This document shows positions 6,346 to 13,758 of a stretch of 18,249 bases of DNA, piece after piece. Position 1 is the first letter of the stretch. Every line of letters starts with the position of its first letter. The DNA is from an uncultured Mucispirillum sp. (GTDB taxonomy: Bacteria; Chrysiogenota; Deferribacteres; Deferribacterales; Mucispirillaceae): NCBI GenBank assembly GCA_937890655.1, contig CALADT010000161.1, positions 1 through 18,249 on the forward strand, read 5' to 3'. The notes below the pieces were generated by a model. It ran no database searches, was not told the origin of the DNA, and saw only the letters and a list, made by a program, of their open reading frames with translations. The position numbers and the translations under genes were made by a program.

Positions 6346-6563
6346 TTATTATTCAGCCATTCATCAAAAGAATCTGGTATTTTAGATAAATATTCTTCTA
6401 GTTTATCATCATCTATTATGTTAGCATTTTTACATGTGGTCAAATCAATATGAGATAATTCTTGATGTGGAAACACAGAACCACGATTAGATATAAAATT
6501 AGATTGATTATTCATTCTTTTAGCAATATTTTCATAACTAAATTCTTTTGGAAATTTATTCAT
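6342..6563 (-). CDS. Small hypothetical protein, 73 aa, first gene of the pair
   Basis: A 73-aa cytoplasmic protein, MNKFPKEFSYENIAKRMNNQ at the start and an acidic C-terminal part (DDDKLEEYLSKIPDSFDEWL). It is not a family I recognise. The central portion (NFISNRGSVFPHQELSHIDL) lacks obvious secondary structure. The ribosome-binding site is weak (AGGTTGG about ten bases upstream). Support for a real gene comes from the ATGA overlap with the following gene, an upstream TTGACA, and a 15-bp dyad just ahead of it. It could be an antitoxin-like partner whose acidic tail binds the downstream product; this is inference from layout only. Confidence 0.55.
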   Translation of the reverse strand: MNKFPKEFSYENIAKRMNNQSNFISNRGSVFPHQELSHIDLTTCKNANIIDDDKLEEYLSKIPDSFDEWLNNK

Positions 6564-6582
6564 ATCTTTACCAACCTAATTT

Positions 6583-6597
6583 GCCACAATATGTGGC
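6583..6597. promoter_or_regulatory. 15-bp dyad upstream of the 73-aa gene, candidate operator
   Basis: GCCACAATATGTGGC is a perfect 6-bp inverted repeat with a three-base centre, 20 bases upstream of the start at 6563 and downstream of the putative -35 at 6636-6631. It would lie around or just after the transcription start, where a repressor would block transcription. It could also fold as a short hairpin in the mRNA leader. Confidence 0.5.
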
Positions 6598-6607
6598 TTG
6601 ATTTTAC

Positions 6608-6636
6608 ACAGTATCATATTATATTTGGTGTGTCAA
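6608..6636 (-). promoter_or_regulatory. Putative promoter for the 73/309-aa gene pair
   Basis: On the minus strand a perfect TTGACA (6636-6631) is followed after 17 bases by TACTGT, which keeps only the T-A...T positions of a -10 box; GATACT at 15 bases is an alternative. The dyad at 6583-6597 would then be at about +5 to +20. Confidence 0.4.
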
Positions 6637-6701
6637 CAATCTTTACCACTAAATTAAGTGTTATTATAATCCATTTTCAAGTTATAAAATAATTTATACT
6701 C

Positions 6702-6730
6702 TTTACAATTTTATTATTTAGTATTATCAT
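6702..6730 (+). promoter_or_regulatory. Promoter for leuCD
   Basis: TTTACA (6702-6707, five of six) and TATCAT (6725-6730, five of six) are separated by exactly 17 bases. Transcription would start near 6737, leaving a leader of only about 25 bases. This is too short for a T-box or a leucine attenuator peptide. Confidence 0.6.
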
Positions 6731-6762
6731 CTTTACTAATATATTTATGTGAGGATAAGATT

Positions 6763-8145
6763 ATGGGAAAAAATCTTTTTCAAAAAGTATGGGAAAATCA
6801 TGAAGTTGGTAGGTTATCAAGTGGTCAGTCCCAACTGTTTATAGATTTACATTTATTACACGAAGTAACAAGCCCACAGGCTTTTGCTATGATTAGAGAA
6901 CTTGGGTTAAATGTTTTACACCCAGAAAGGACTTTTGCTACACATGACCATATTATTCCAACAGATGATACTACCCGCCCTTTTAAAGATTCTTTGGCTG
7001 AAGAAATGATGAAAGCTATTGAAAAAAATACTGCTGATTTTGGGATACAACTTTTTGGTGTAAAAAACCAAAAATATGGTGTTATCCATATTGTAGGCCC
7101 TGAAGAAGGATTAACTCAACCGGGAATGACTGTTGCCTGTGGAGATAGCCATACTGCCACACACGGTGCTTTTGGTGCCATTGCTTTTGGTGTAGGCACA
7201 TCACAGGTAAGGGATATATTAGCTACACAAACTATGAGTATTGCACCTTTTAAAGTTAGAAAAATAGAACTAAATGGTGAAATGGGTAAAGGTGTTTATT
7301 CTAAAGACTTAATATTATCTGTTATTGCAAAATTAGGTGTAAACGGCGGGCTTGGTTATGCTTATGAATTTGCAGGCAGTGCTGTTGAAAAAATGAGTAT
7401 GGAAGCACGTATGACAATTTGCAATATGGCAATAGAAGGTGGTGCAAGAGTTGGGTATATGAACCCTGATGAAACTACTTTTGCATACTTAAAAGGTAAA
7501 CCTTATGCACCACAAAATAATGCCTGGGAAAAAGCTGTTAGTTATTGGAAATCTATTGCCAGTGATAAAGACGCAAAATATGATGATATTGTTACTTTTA
7601 ATGTAGAAAATATTACTCCTATGGTTACATGGGGTATTACTCCTGAAATGGCTATTGGTATTGATGAAAAAATCCCCGCTCCTACAAATAGTATTATGCA
7701 GGAAGCTTTAGATTATATGAAATTTAAAGCAGGTGATAACATAAAAGGCACAAAAATAGATGTGGCTTTTATTGGCTCATGCACAAATGGTAGAATAGAA
7801 GATTTAAGAATAGCAGCTTCCATATTAAAAGGTAAAAAAGTTGCTCCACATGTAAAAGCACTTGCTGTTCCCGGCTCTGTTATTGTAAAAGAACAGGCAG
7901 AAAAAGAAGGCTTACATGAAATATTTATGGACGCAGGTTTCCAGTGGAGAGAACCAGGGTGCTCTATGTGCCTTGCTATGAACCCTGATAAACTTGTGGG
8001 CGACCAAATATCTGCTTCTACTTCTAATAGAAATTTTAAAGGCAGACAAGGTTCTTCAACAGGTAGAACAATGCTTTTAAGCCCTGCTATGGTGGCTGCT
8101 GCTGCTATTGAGGGTGCTGTTACTGATGTTAGAGATATGATATAA
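6763..8145 (+). CDS. leuC: 3-isopropylmalate dehydratase, large subunit
   Basis: Together with LeuD it interconverts 2- and 3-isopropylmalate, the second step of leucine synthesis, in the cytoplasm. The 460-aa protein matches the E. coli-type LeuC (466 aa). The substrate region has THDHIIPTDD (60-69) and VACGDSHTATHGAFGA (124-139). The [4Fe-4S] ligands are Cys340 in GSCTNGRIEDLR and Cys400 and Cys403 in EPGCSMCLAMNPD. The GSCTNGR-I-E-D-L form is that of isopropylmalate rather than homoaconitate or aconitate enzymes. The start has GAGGAT seven bases upstream. leuD follows after 12 bases; leuA and leuB are not in this window. Mutations in the cluster ligands are absent, so the enzyme should be functional. 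Confidence 0.96.
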   Translation: MGKNLFQKVWENHEVGRLSSGQSQLFIDLHLLHEVTSPQAFAMIRELGLNVLHPERTFATHDHIIPTDDTTRPFKDSLAEEMMKAIEKNTADFGIQLFGVKNQKYGVIHIVGPEEGLTQPGMTVACGDSHTATHGAFGAIAFGVGTSQVRDILATQTMSIAPFKVRKIELNGEMGKGVYSKDLILSVIAKLGVNGGLGYAYEFAGSAVEKMSMEARMTICNMAIEGGARVGYMNPDETTFAYLKGKPYAPQNNAWEKAVSYWKSIASDKDAKYDDIVTFNVENITPMVTWGITPEMAIGIDEKIPAPTNSIMQEALDYMKFKAGDNIKGTKIDVAFIGSCTNGRIEDLRIAASILKGKKVAPHVKALAVPGSVIVKEQAEKEGLHEIFMDAGFQWREPGCSMCLAMNPDKLVGDQISASTSNRNFKGRQGSSTGRTMLLSPAMVAAAAIEGAVTDVRDMI

Positions 8146-8157
8146 GGAGAAAGATAT

Positions 8158-8760
8158 ATGAAAGGTAGTATAAAAGAAATAAAAGGTAAAGCTATCCCTA
8201 TGGTTGGAGATGATATAGATACTGACAGGATTATTCCAGCACGGTTTTTAAGATGTGTTACTTTTGAAGGACTTGGAAAACAGGCTTTTATGGACGAACG
8301 TTTTACAAGCGACGGTAAACCAACTAACCACCCTATGAATAATAAAGCATACGACGGTGCTAAAATTATGATAAGTGGTAATAACTTTGGTTGTGGCTCA
8401 TCAAGAGAACACGCTCCTCAGGCTATAAAAAGAGCCGGTTATGAAGCTGTTATTGCTGAAAGTTTTGCAGAAATATTTTATGGTAATTCATCACTTTTAG
8501 GGCTTGTATGTATTACTCTTCCTAAAAATGAAATATCTGAACTAGCCTTATATATAGAAAACAACCCAAATACAGAAGTAACTATTAATATTGAAAATAG
8601 TGAAATAAAAGCAGGGGATAAAATATATAAAGCTAATATAAAAGAAACCCTTAAAAAAAGTTTATTAGAAGGAACATATGATACTATTTATGAACTTTCA
8701 AATAATAAAACAAAAATAGAAGAAATGGATAAAAATCTTCCACCTAAGTGCTTTAATTAA
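8158..8760 (+). CDS. leuD: 3-isopropylmalate dehydratase, small subunit
   Basis: The swivelling domain subunit that completes the LeuCD isomerase. At 200 aa it has the E. coli LeuD length (201). The motifs are DDIDTDRIIPARFL (18-31) and the substrate-specificity loop NNFGCGSSREHAP (75-87), followed by AESFAEIFYGNS. The ATG at 8158 is preceded by GGAG, which overlaps the leuC stop region (TAAGGAG), so the two subunits are translated from one message in tandem. The C-terminal tail after residue ~165 (EGTYDTIYELSNNK) is slightly divergent, as is common in this family. Confidence 0.95.
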   Translation: MKGSIKEIKGKAIPMVGDDIDTDRIIPARFLRCVTFEGLGKQAFMDERFTSDGKPTNHPMNNKAYDGAKIMISGNNFGCGSSREHAPQAIKRAGYEAVIAESFAEIFYGNSSLLGLVCITLPKNEISELALYIENNPNTEVTINIENSEIKAGDKIYKANIKETLKKSLLEGTYDTIYELSNNKTKIEEMDKNLPPKCFN

Positions 8761-8778
8761 AATATATATAGGTGTATT

Positions 8779-9450
8779 ATGCAAAAATATTTAGTTTTAA
8801 TACTTATTTTAATATTTAGTATTACAGCATATGCAAAAGAATGTGATTATTATATAAAAGATGATAATGAAACAGCATTATTACTTGTATCAGGAGTATA
8901 TAAAGATAAAAATGCTACTGGCAATGTTTGTATTAAAGATGATAATACTTTAATGCTTTTTAAGGTAAAAAATGGCAAACTAACTGGCTATGCTAATATT
9001 AAAATTCAAGAAGAAGATAACTTAAAAATAGATTTATGGATGTCTGATTATAAATTTATAATGGCGTTCTTTTTATCTATGGAAAAAAATAATTCTTTTA
9101 ATAATAAGTTTTATAACTCCTTATCAAATTTTCAAAATATGGATATGGGTTTCAAAATATATCATACAGATAAACTTGTTTTGCATACGGATTTAAAGCA
9201 GGGTAAAGGGTTTTCTAAAGTATTTAACGATGACGGTTCTTTATTTATGTATAATAATATTGAAAATGGTGATTTAAATGGTGTTACTGAAATATATAAA
9301 CCTAATGGCAGGCTTGAAGCAACACTTATTTATAAAGATGGAAAAGCTATTTCCGGCGAATGTGCCGAAAGCCGTAGTAACGGTTCAAAATTATCAAGAG
9401 CAGAATTAGAAAACTGGGAAAACGGTTTATCTTTAGATTGTAGCTATTAA
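8779..9450 (+). CDS. Secreted MORN/YwqK-repeat-like protein
   Basis: A 223-aa protein with signal peptide MQKYLVLILILIFSITAYA (cut before KECD). The C-terminal half has weak repeats of the MORN/YwqK type: GFSKVFNDDGSLFMYNNIEN, then GDLNGVTEIYKPNGRLEATL, then IYKDGKAISGECAE. These follow the pattern G-x-x-x-x-Y-x-x-(N/D)G-x-L. Such repeats occur in many exported proteins of unknown function and in proteins annotated as YwqK antitoxins. Four cysteines (near residues 22, 51, 195 and 221) could form disulphides in the periplasm. It begins 18 bases after leuD with only AGGTG as ribosome-binding site and shares the leuCD terminator, so it is probably in the same transcript. No link to leucine synthesis is evident. 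Confidence 0.75.
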   Translation: MQKYLVLILILIFSITAYAKECDYYIKDDNETALLLVSGVYKDKNATGNVCIKDDNTLMLFKVKNGKLTGYANIKIQEEDNLKIDLWMSDYKFIMAFFLSMEKNNSFNNKFYNSLSNFQNMDMGFKIYHTDKLVLHTDLKQGKGFSKVFNDDGSLFMYNNIENGDLNGVTEIYKPNGRLEATLIYKDGKAISGECAESRSNGSKLSRAELENWENGLSLDCSY

Positions 9451-9466
9451 AACTATTATATATTTT

Positions 9467-9497
9467 AGGAAGTAGTTTTATTCTACTTCCTTTTTTT
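9467..9497 (+). terminator. Rho-independent terminator of leuC-leuD-MORN gene
   Basis: AGGAAGTAG (9467-9475), loop TTTTATT, CTACTTCCT (9483-9491), then a run of T to 9497. Nine perfect pairs. On the minus strand the hairpin is followed by AAAATATA, so it works mainly for the plus strand. murB ends at 9505 on the other strand. Confidence 0.92.
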
Positions 9498-9504
9498 ATT
9501 TATA

Positions 9505-10374
9505 TTATTTATCAAAACCTATCATTCTAACTTCTGGTTCTAGTGTTATTCCTGATTGTTTTTTTACTTCATCAATTACATAGTGTATAAGGTTATATAT
9601 ATCGCTACTTGTGGCGTTATCTTCATTTAATATAAAATTACCGTGTTTTTCACTAACTACTGCTCCACCTATTTTATAACCTTTTAGCCCACATTTTTCT
9701 ATTAATGTGCCGGCATAGTTGCCTTCCGGTCGTTTAAATACAGAACCACATGATGGTTTATGAAGTGGCTGTTTTTCTTTTCTTTTTTCTAATATCTCTT
9801 TTCTTTTTGCAAGTAATGTTTCCATATTATCACTATTATATAAAAACTCAGCAGATAACACTATATGGTTTTCCACTGCCCTGCTTTTTCTATAACTAAA
9901 GCCTATTTCTTCATTTTTTATTGTTTTAATATTACCTTTTGTATCCATTAGTGTTACATTTAAGTTAGTATCTTTTATTTCCTGATTAAAAGCACCGGCG
10001 TTCATTCTAACTGCCCCACCTACACTACCAGGAATACCTGCCATAGCTTCCATACCTGCAAGGCCTTTATTACAGGCATATAACACTAAATCAGCAAGTG
10101 AAATACCTGCACCACTTTTTAAAATATTATTGCCTTTATTTATAATATACCTATTTAAATTAGCCGTGCATATTACTAACCCATTATAACCATTATCACT
10201 AATTAATAAGTTAGAACCACCACCTATTATTTCATAAGTTATATTTTTTTCTTCTGCAAATTGTAGTGCTTTTTTAATATCTTCATTACTTGTGCATTCT
10301 GCAAAATATTTTGCTAAACCACCTGTTTTGTAGCTTGTATATATACTTAATAATACATTTTCTTCTATAACCAT
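9505..10374 (-). CDS. murB: UDP-N-acetylenolpyruvoylglucosamine reductase
   Basis: MurB is the cytoplasmic FAD enzyme that reduces UDP-GlcNAc-enolpyruvate to UDP-MurNAc with NADPH, the second committed step of peptidoglycan synthesis. The 289-aa protein is the shorter (type II) form. FAD-binding motifs are IIGGGSNLL (49-57) and the GIPGSVGGAVRMNAGA loop (113-128). The active site has SYRKS (Arg162), the proton donor Ser211 in CGSVFKRP and Glu281 in LEPEVRMIG. The start lies one base after the stop of the phosphorylase gene, making it the last gene of the lolC-lolD-TRIC-phosphorylase-murB operon. It is not in the usual mur cluster here. Confidence 0.95.
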   Translation of the reverse strand: MVIEENVLLSIYTSYKTGGLAKYFAECTSNEDIKKALQFAEEKNITYEIIGGGSNLLISDNGYNGLVICTANLNRYIINKGNNILKSGAGISLADLVLYACNKGLAGMEAMAGIPGSVGGAVRMNAGAFNQEIKDTNLNVTLMDTKGNIKTIKNEEIGFSYRKSRAVENHIVLSAEFLYNSDNMETLLAKRKEILEKRKEKQPLHKPSCGSVFKRPEGNYAGTLIEKCGLKGYKIGGAVVSEKHGNFILNEDNATSSDIYNLIHYVIDEVKKQSGITLEPEVRMIGFDK

Positions 10375-10375
10375 A

Positions 10376-11170
10376 TTACTTACTTATTACTGCACCTTTT
10401 AAAATATCTTTACAGGCACATACTCCTTCATTATTATCTTCTATATAATTTTTTATTATGTTTGCTATTTTTTCTGTATGTTTTACTGCTTCTTCTATCA
10501 CTTCGCTACTTGTTAGTTTTCTATCTTCTTCTACTCCACTACCACTATTTGTAATTAATGTAATATTACCATAACAAATACCCATTTCTTTACTTAATGT
10601 AACTTCAGGAAAAAGTGTCATACCTACCATATCTGCTTTTAGTAACCTAAACATATTTATTTCTGCAGGTGTTTCAAAACGCGGCCCATTTGTGCATACA
10701 TAAATTCCATTTTCTATAATTTTTATATTATCTTTTTCACATGCTTTTTTTAGCTTTAATACTACTTTATTACAAAAAGGATTACTCATATCCACATGTA
10801 TAACTTTTCCTATTTCATCATAAAATGTTATACTGCCCCTGTTTGTAAAATCTATGGCATCACTTGTTAAAACCAAATCACCTTTTTTATAGTTTAGGTT
10901 AATACCACCAGCAGATGAAAACGATAATATTTCTGTAACACCTAATTTATGAAAACCAAAAATATTTGCTTTATAGTTAATATTATGTGGTGCATACTCA
11001 TGGTTTTTTCCATGACGGGCTAGCGAATAGATTTCTGCACTATCGCTTTTATATACTTTATACTCATCACTTGGATTACCATAAGGTGTATCTACCTTAA
11101 TGGAGTCTTTATAGTGTAATTCCTTTATATTATCAAGCCCACTGCCACCAATAATACCTATTTTTATCAT
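10376..11170 (-). CDS. MTAP-family purine nucleoside phosphorylase (methylthioadenosine or methylthioinosine phosphorylase)
   Basis: A 264-aa PNP/MTAP family 2 enzyme: IGIIGGSGL at the phosphate-binding N-terminus, ARHGKNHEYAPHNINYKAN (51-69), SFSSAGGIN, and CTNGPRFETPAEI (159-171). These enzymes split 5'-methylthioadenosine or related nucleosides with phosphate, feeding methionine and purine salvage. DMVGMTLFPE (180-189) carries the ribose-side residues. The base-binding segment reads LITNSGSGVEED with Asn208, where human MTAP has Asp-x-Asp contacts to the 6-amino group. Known Asn-containing members prefer 6-oxopurines, so methylthioinosine or inosine-type substrates are possible. The start ATG overlaps the TGA of the TRIC gene (ATGA). 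A CxC near the C-terminus (VCACKD) is as in several family members. The family is certain; substrate is not. Confidence 0.88.
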   Translation of the reverse strand: MIKIGIIGGSGLDNIKELHYKDSIKVDTPYGNPSDEYKVYKSDSAEIYSLARHGKNHEYAPHNINYKANIFGFHKLGVTEILSFSSAGGINLNYKKGDLVLTSDAIDFTNRGSITFYDEIGKVIHVDMSNPFCNKVVLKLKKACEKDNIKIIENGIYVCTNGPRFETPAEINMFRLLKADMVGMTLFPEVTLSKEMGICYGNITLITNSGSGVEEDRKLTSSEVIEEAVKHTEKIANIIKNYIEDNNEGVCACKDILKGAVISK

Positions 11171-11787
11171 ACATTATCACCTTTAAAATGTGGTAAATTC
11201 CAGTTTTTTATAATAGCTAATATTCTTATAAATGTTACAAATATTGATGTTATTAATATATTTAAATTTAAATCTAAATTATATTTATTAAGAACAATAA
11301 AAAGTAAACCACCTACAATACTTGCAGAAGCATATACTTCCTTTTTTAATACAAATGGCACTTCAGCAGCTAGTGTATCCCTTATCATACCGCCGGCTGT
11401 TGCTGTCATTACCCCAAAAAATATAATACCATACCATTCCACATTACATTTTAAAGCAACACTTGCACCAATACTTGTAAAAACACCTAATCCTATGGCA
11501 TCAGCAATATTTAATGCTTTCATAGGCATATCTTTTACCACTTTTGAGTTTAAGAAAAATACTATTAATGTGGCTACTGCTATAACTATCATATAATTAA
11601 TATCAGTTAATGCAAATGGTGGAATACGGCCAAGCATAATATCACGCATGGTGCCACCACCTACCCCCACAGATATGGCAAGTATAAACATACCATATAT
11701 ATCCATTTCCTTTTTAACACCTAAAAGTGCTCCGGAAACTGCAAAAGCAAATGTGCCAAATAAATCAAAAAAATATAATACACTCAT
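11167..11787 (-). CDS. TRIC-family (UPF0126, YicG-like) inner-membrane protein
   Basis: A 206-aa polytopic membrane protein of the trimeric intracellular cation channel family, about seven membrane segments. It has the two family repeats: AISVGVGGGTMRDIMLGRIPPF (37-58) and MTATAGGMIRDTLAAEVPFVL (127-147), each with the G-G-x-x-R-D signature. Bacterial members are thought to conduct monovalent cations, while several (YadS/YicG relatives) have been proposed as amino-acid transporters, so the substrate is open. The frame extends upstream to 11859 inside lolD, but ATG 11787 is preferred. It has AGG six bases upstream, starts seven bases after the lolD stop, and gives the family's typical MSVLYFFDLFGTFAFAVSG start. 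It overlaps the next gene by four bases. Confidence 0.88.
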   Translation of the reverse strand: MSVLYFFDLFGTFAFAVSGALLGVKKEMDIYGMFILAISVGVGGGTMRDIMLGRIPPFALTDINYMIVIAVATLIVFFLNSKVVKDMPMKALNIADAIGLGVFTSIGASVALKCNVEWYGIIFFGVMTATAGGMIRDTLAAEVPFVLKKEVYASASIVGGLLFIVLNKYNLDLNLNILITSIFVTFIRILAIIKNWNLPHFKGDNV

Positions 11788-11794
11788 AAACTGC

Positions 11795-12451
11795 CTATAA
11801 CTTTTCCATTGTAATATGTTTTGAACATTCAGAAGCAATATAGTCATCATGGGTAACAATAATTACACATACTCCTTTTTCTGACTGTTCCTTTAAAATA
11901 TCTAGCACAAGTTTACTGTTACTTTTATCAAGGTTGCCTGTTGGTTCATCAGCAAGTATTATATCAGGGTTCATAGATAACGCTCTTGCCACTGCTATTC
12001 TTTGCTGTTCTCCACCGGAAAGTTCTTTTGGGTAATGGTCTTTCCTGTTTATTAAGCCAACTTTTTCAAGTAATAATTCACTTTGTTTTAATATCTCTTG
12101 TTTATTTTTATTATGTAACATCATAGGTAACATTACATTTTCTAAAGCTGTAAAATCATCAAGCAAATAATGAAATTGAAAAATAAAACCCATATTTGTG
12201 CCACGGTAAATATTTAGTTCATGTTCTTTCATATTATAAATATTTTCACCGTTAAATAATATACTACCACTATCTGGTTTATCAAGCCCACCTATCATAT
12301 GTAATAGTGTGGATTTTCCTGCCCCTGATGGGCCTTGTAAACCTATTAAATCCCCTTTTTCTGCTTTATATGAAAAATTATCAATAACTAGCAGGGAGTT
12401 TTCTTTCATCTTATAACTTTTTGATACATTTGATATCTCTAAAAATGCCAT
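11795..12451 (-). CDS. lolD: Lipoprotein-releasing ABC transporter, ATPase LolD
   Basis: LolD drives extraction of outer-membrane lipoproteins from the inner membrane onto the LolA chaperone. The 218-aa ATPase has Walker A GPSGAGKST (40-48), Q-loop FQFHYLL (91-97, the LolD-type form), signature LSGGEQQRIAVARAL (144-158), Walker B IILADEP with Glu169, and switch His201. It belongs to the MacB/LolD/FtsE group; pairing with the adjacent LolC/E-type permease makes the Lol assignment firm. It starts ten bases after the permease stop. The presence of this system with lgt in the same window supports a true outer membrane. Confidence 0.93.
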   Translation of the reverse strand: MAFLEISNVSKSYKMKENSLLVIDNFSYKAEKGDLIGLQGPSGAGKSTLLHMIGGLDKPDSGSILFNGENIYNMKEHELNIYRGTNMGFIFQFHYLLDDFTALENVMLPMMLHNKNKQEILKQSELLLEKVGLINRKDHYPKELSGGEQQRIAVARALSMNPDIILADEPTGNLDKSNSKLVLDILKEQSEKGVCVIIVTHDDYIASECSKHITMEKL

Positions 12452-12461
12452 AATAACTCCC

Positions 12462-13697
12462 TTATTCTTCCCTAATACCTGAAACTATATTTTTTTTCGT
12501 GCTTTGTATAGACGGAAAATAACTTGCTAAAAATGTTATAATAACAGCACATATTGTAACTATAATATACACTTTAAAATCAATATTTATAGGCAACCTA
12601 TCCATAAAATAAACATCTTCTGGTAAACTGATAATTTTATATTTTGTAATAAGGATTGATAATAATAAAGCAAGCGTATTACCAAGCATAGTGCCTATTA
12701 CTCCCACAAGTAACCCCTGCCTTATAAATATACTTCTTATTAGTTTACTACTTGCCCCATATGTTCTTAATATGGCAATATCTCTCTGTTTATCTTTTAT
12801 GGTTATAGCTATCATAGATACAATACTAAATGATGCCACAATAATAATTAATGTTAGAACTATAAACATAGCATATTTTTCAAGCTCTAGTGCTGAAAAT
12901 AAACTTTTATTCATAGAAAGCCAGTCGCGGGCAAAATATTTGTTTTCTATTTTTTGATTAATATTATTTGCAAGCATAATAGTATCTATACCGTCTTTTG
13001 CTGCCACTTGTAGGCCTGTTACACTACCTTTTTTTAAACCCATAAACTCTTGTGCTGCTTCAATAGATATGTATGCTAATGTGTTATTATATTCAAAAAC
13101 TCCTGTATCAAATATTCCTTTTACTATAAACTTTCTCATTTTTGGGTTTAGCCCAAAAGGGCCTCTTGTGGCTTGTGGGCTTATAAGTGTTATGGTGTCC
13201 CCAATGGAGGCCATTAAAGTAAATGCTAAATCTTTACCTAATAATATACCGTATGGTTCATCTGCTTGTTTTTCTTTTATATCATCAAAACTACCAAACT
13301 CTATAAATTTTGCAATTTTAGAAACATGTTTTTCTTTTTCTACATCAATACCTTTTATAATAATACCGGATACACTTTCCCCACTCATGGATACACCTTG
13401 TCCGTTTATAAAAGGCGAAACAGCCTCCACCCCTTTTACTGTCATTACTTCTTTTGCTAGCTTATTATAATCTCGCACAGGTAACATACTAAAATCTGTT
13501 ATAATAATATCAGAATTTGTTCCCATCATTTTTTCTTTTAGGTTATTTGTAAAACCTGTCATAACACTAACTACTAATATTAATGTAGCAGTGCCAAGCA
13601 TAAGCCCTATAACAGATGTAATAGAGAGAAAGGAAAGAATACTGTTACGTTTTCTGCTTTTAAAATAACGTAACGCAATAAGATTATCTATTTTCAA
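12462..13697 (-). CDS. lolC: Lipoprotein-releasing ABC transporter permease LolC/LolE
   Basis: Inner-membrane subunit of the LolCDE complex, 411 aa from the preferred start. It has a membrane segment at ~20-47 (after LIALRYFKSRKRNSILSF), a large periplasmic MacB-type domain (~50-265), and three C-terminal membrane segments (~268-295, ~318-350, ~370-395). The cytoplasmic coupling motif is KDKQRDIAILRTYGAS. This is the single LolC/E type found in bacteria that have one permease as a homodimer; a second permease gene is not present here. The open frame reaches a TTG at 13727 within the preceding hairpin, but the TTG at 13697 has AAGGAT six bases upstream and gives the standard MKIDNLIALRYF start. 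TTG as start codon is unusual among the neighbours. First gene of the five-gene operon. Confidence 0.9.
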   Translation of the reverse strand: MKIDNLIALRYFKSRKRNSILSFLSITSVIGLMLGTATLILVVSVMTGFTNNLKEKMMGTNSDIIITDFSMLPVRDYNKLAKEVMTVKGVEAVSPFINGQGVSMSGESVSGIIIKGIDVEKEKHVSKIAKFIEFGSFDDIKEKQADEPYGILLGKDLAFTLMASIGDTITLISPQATRGPFGLNPKMRKFIVKGIFDTGVFEYNNTLAYISIEAAQEFMGLKKGSVTGLQVAAKDGIDTIMLANNINQKIENKYFARDWLSMNKSLFSALELEKYAMFIVLTLIIIVASFSIVSMIAITIKDKQRDIAILRTYGASSKLIRSIFIRQGLLVGVIGTMLGNTLALLLSILITKYKIISLPEDVYFMDRLPINIDFKVYIIVTICAVIITFLASYFPSIQSTKKNIVSGIREE

Positions 13698-13714
13698 TGG
13701 TGTATCCTTATAAC

Positions 13715-13743
13715 AAAACTCTCCCAAAAATTGAGAGAGTTTT
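13715..13743 (-). terminator. Hairpin between guaB and lolC
   Basis: AAAACTCTC (13715-13723) and GAGAGTTTT (13735-13743) form a nine-pair stem around an 11-base loop. On the minus strand, the direction of guaB, it is followed by GTTATAAGG rather than a long T run, so termination may be partial and leave some read-through into lolC. The lolC ribosome-binding site lies directly beyond it. Confidence 0.6.
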
Positions 13744-13758
13744 TATATTATATTATAA

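Noticed and set aside
6462..6692. 76-codon plus-strand frame across the start of the 73-aa gene
   Set aside because: It has no Shine-Dalgarno sequence, lies across the promoter/dyad region, and its translation is Ile/Thr/His-rich without protein character. The minus-strand gene with the ATGA junction is better supported.
6600..6762. T-box or leucine leader-peptide attenuator upstream of leuC
   Set aside because: With the promoter at 6702-6730 the leader is about 25 bases. No leucine-codon-rich small frame, terminator hairpin or T-box sequence is present.
12691..13470. Open frames on the plus strand opposite the lolC/E gene
   Set aside because: These are shadows of the permease reading frame, with no start signals and no domain-like sequence.
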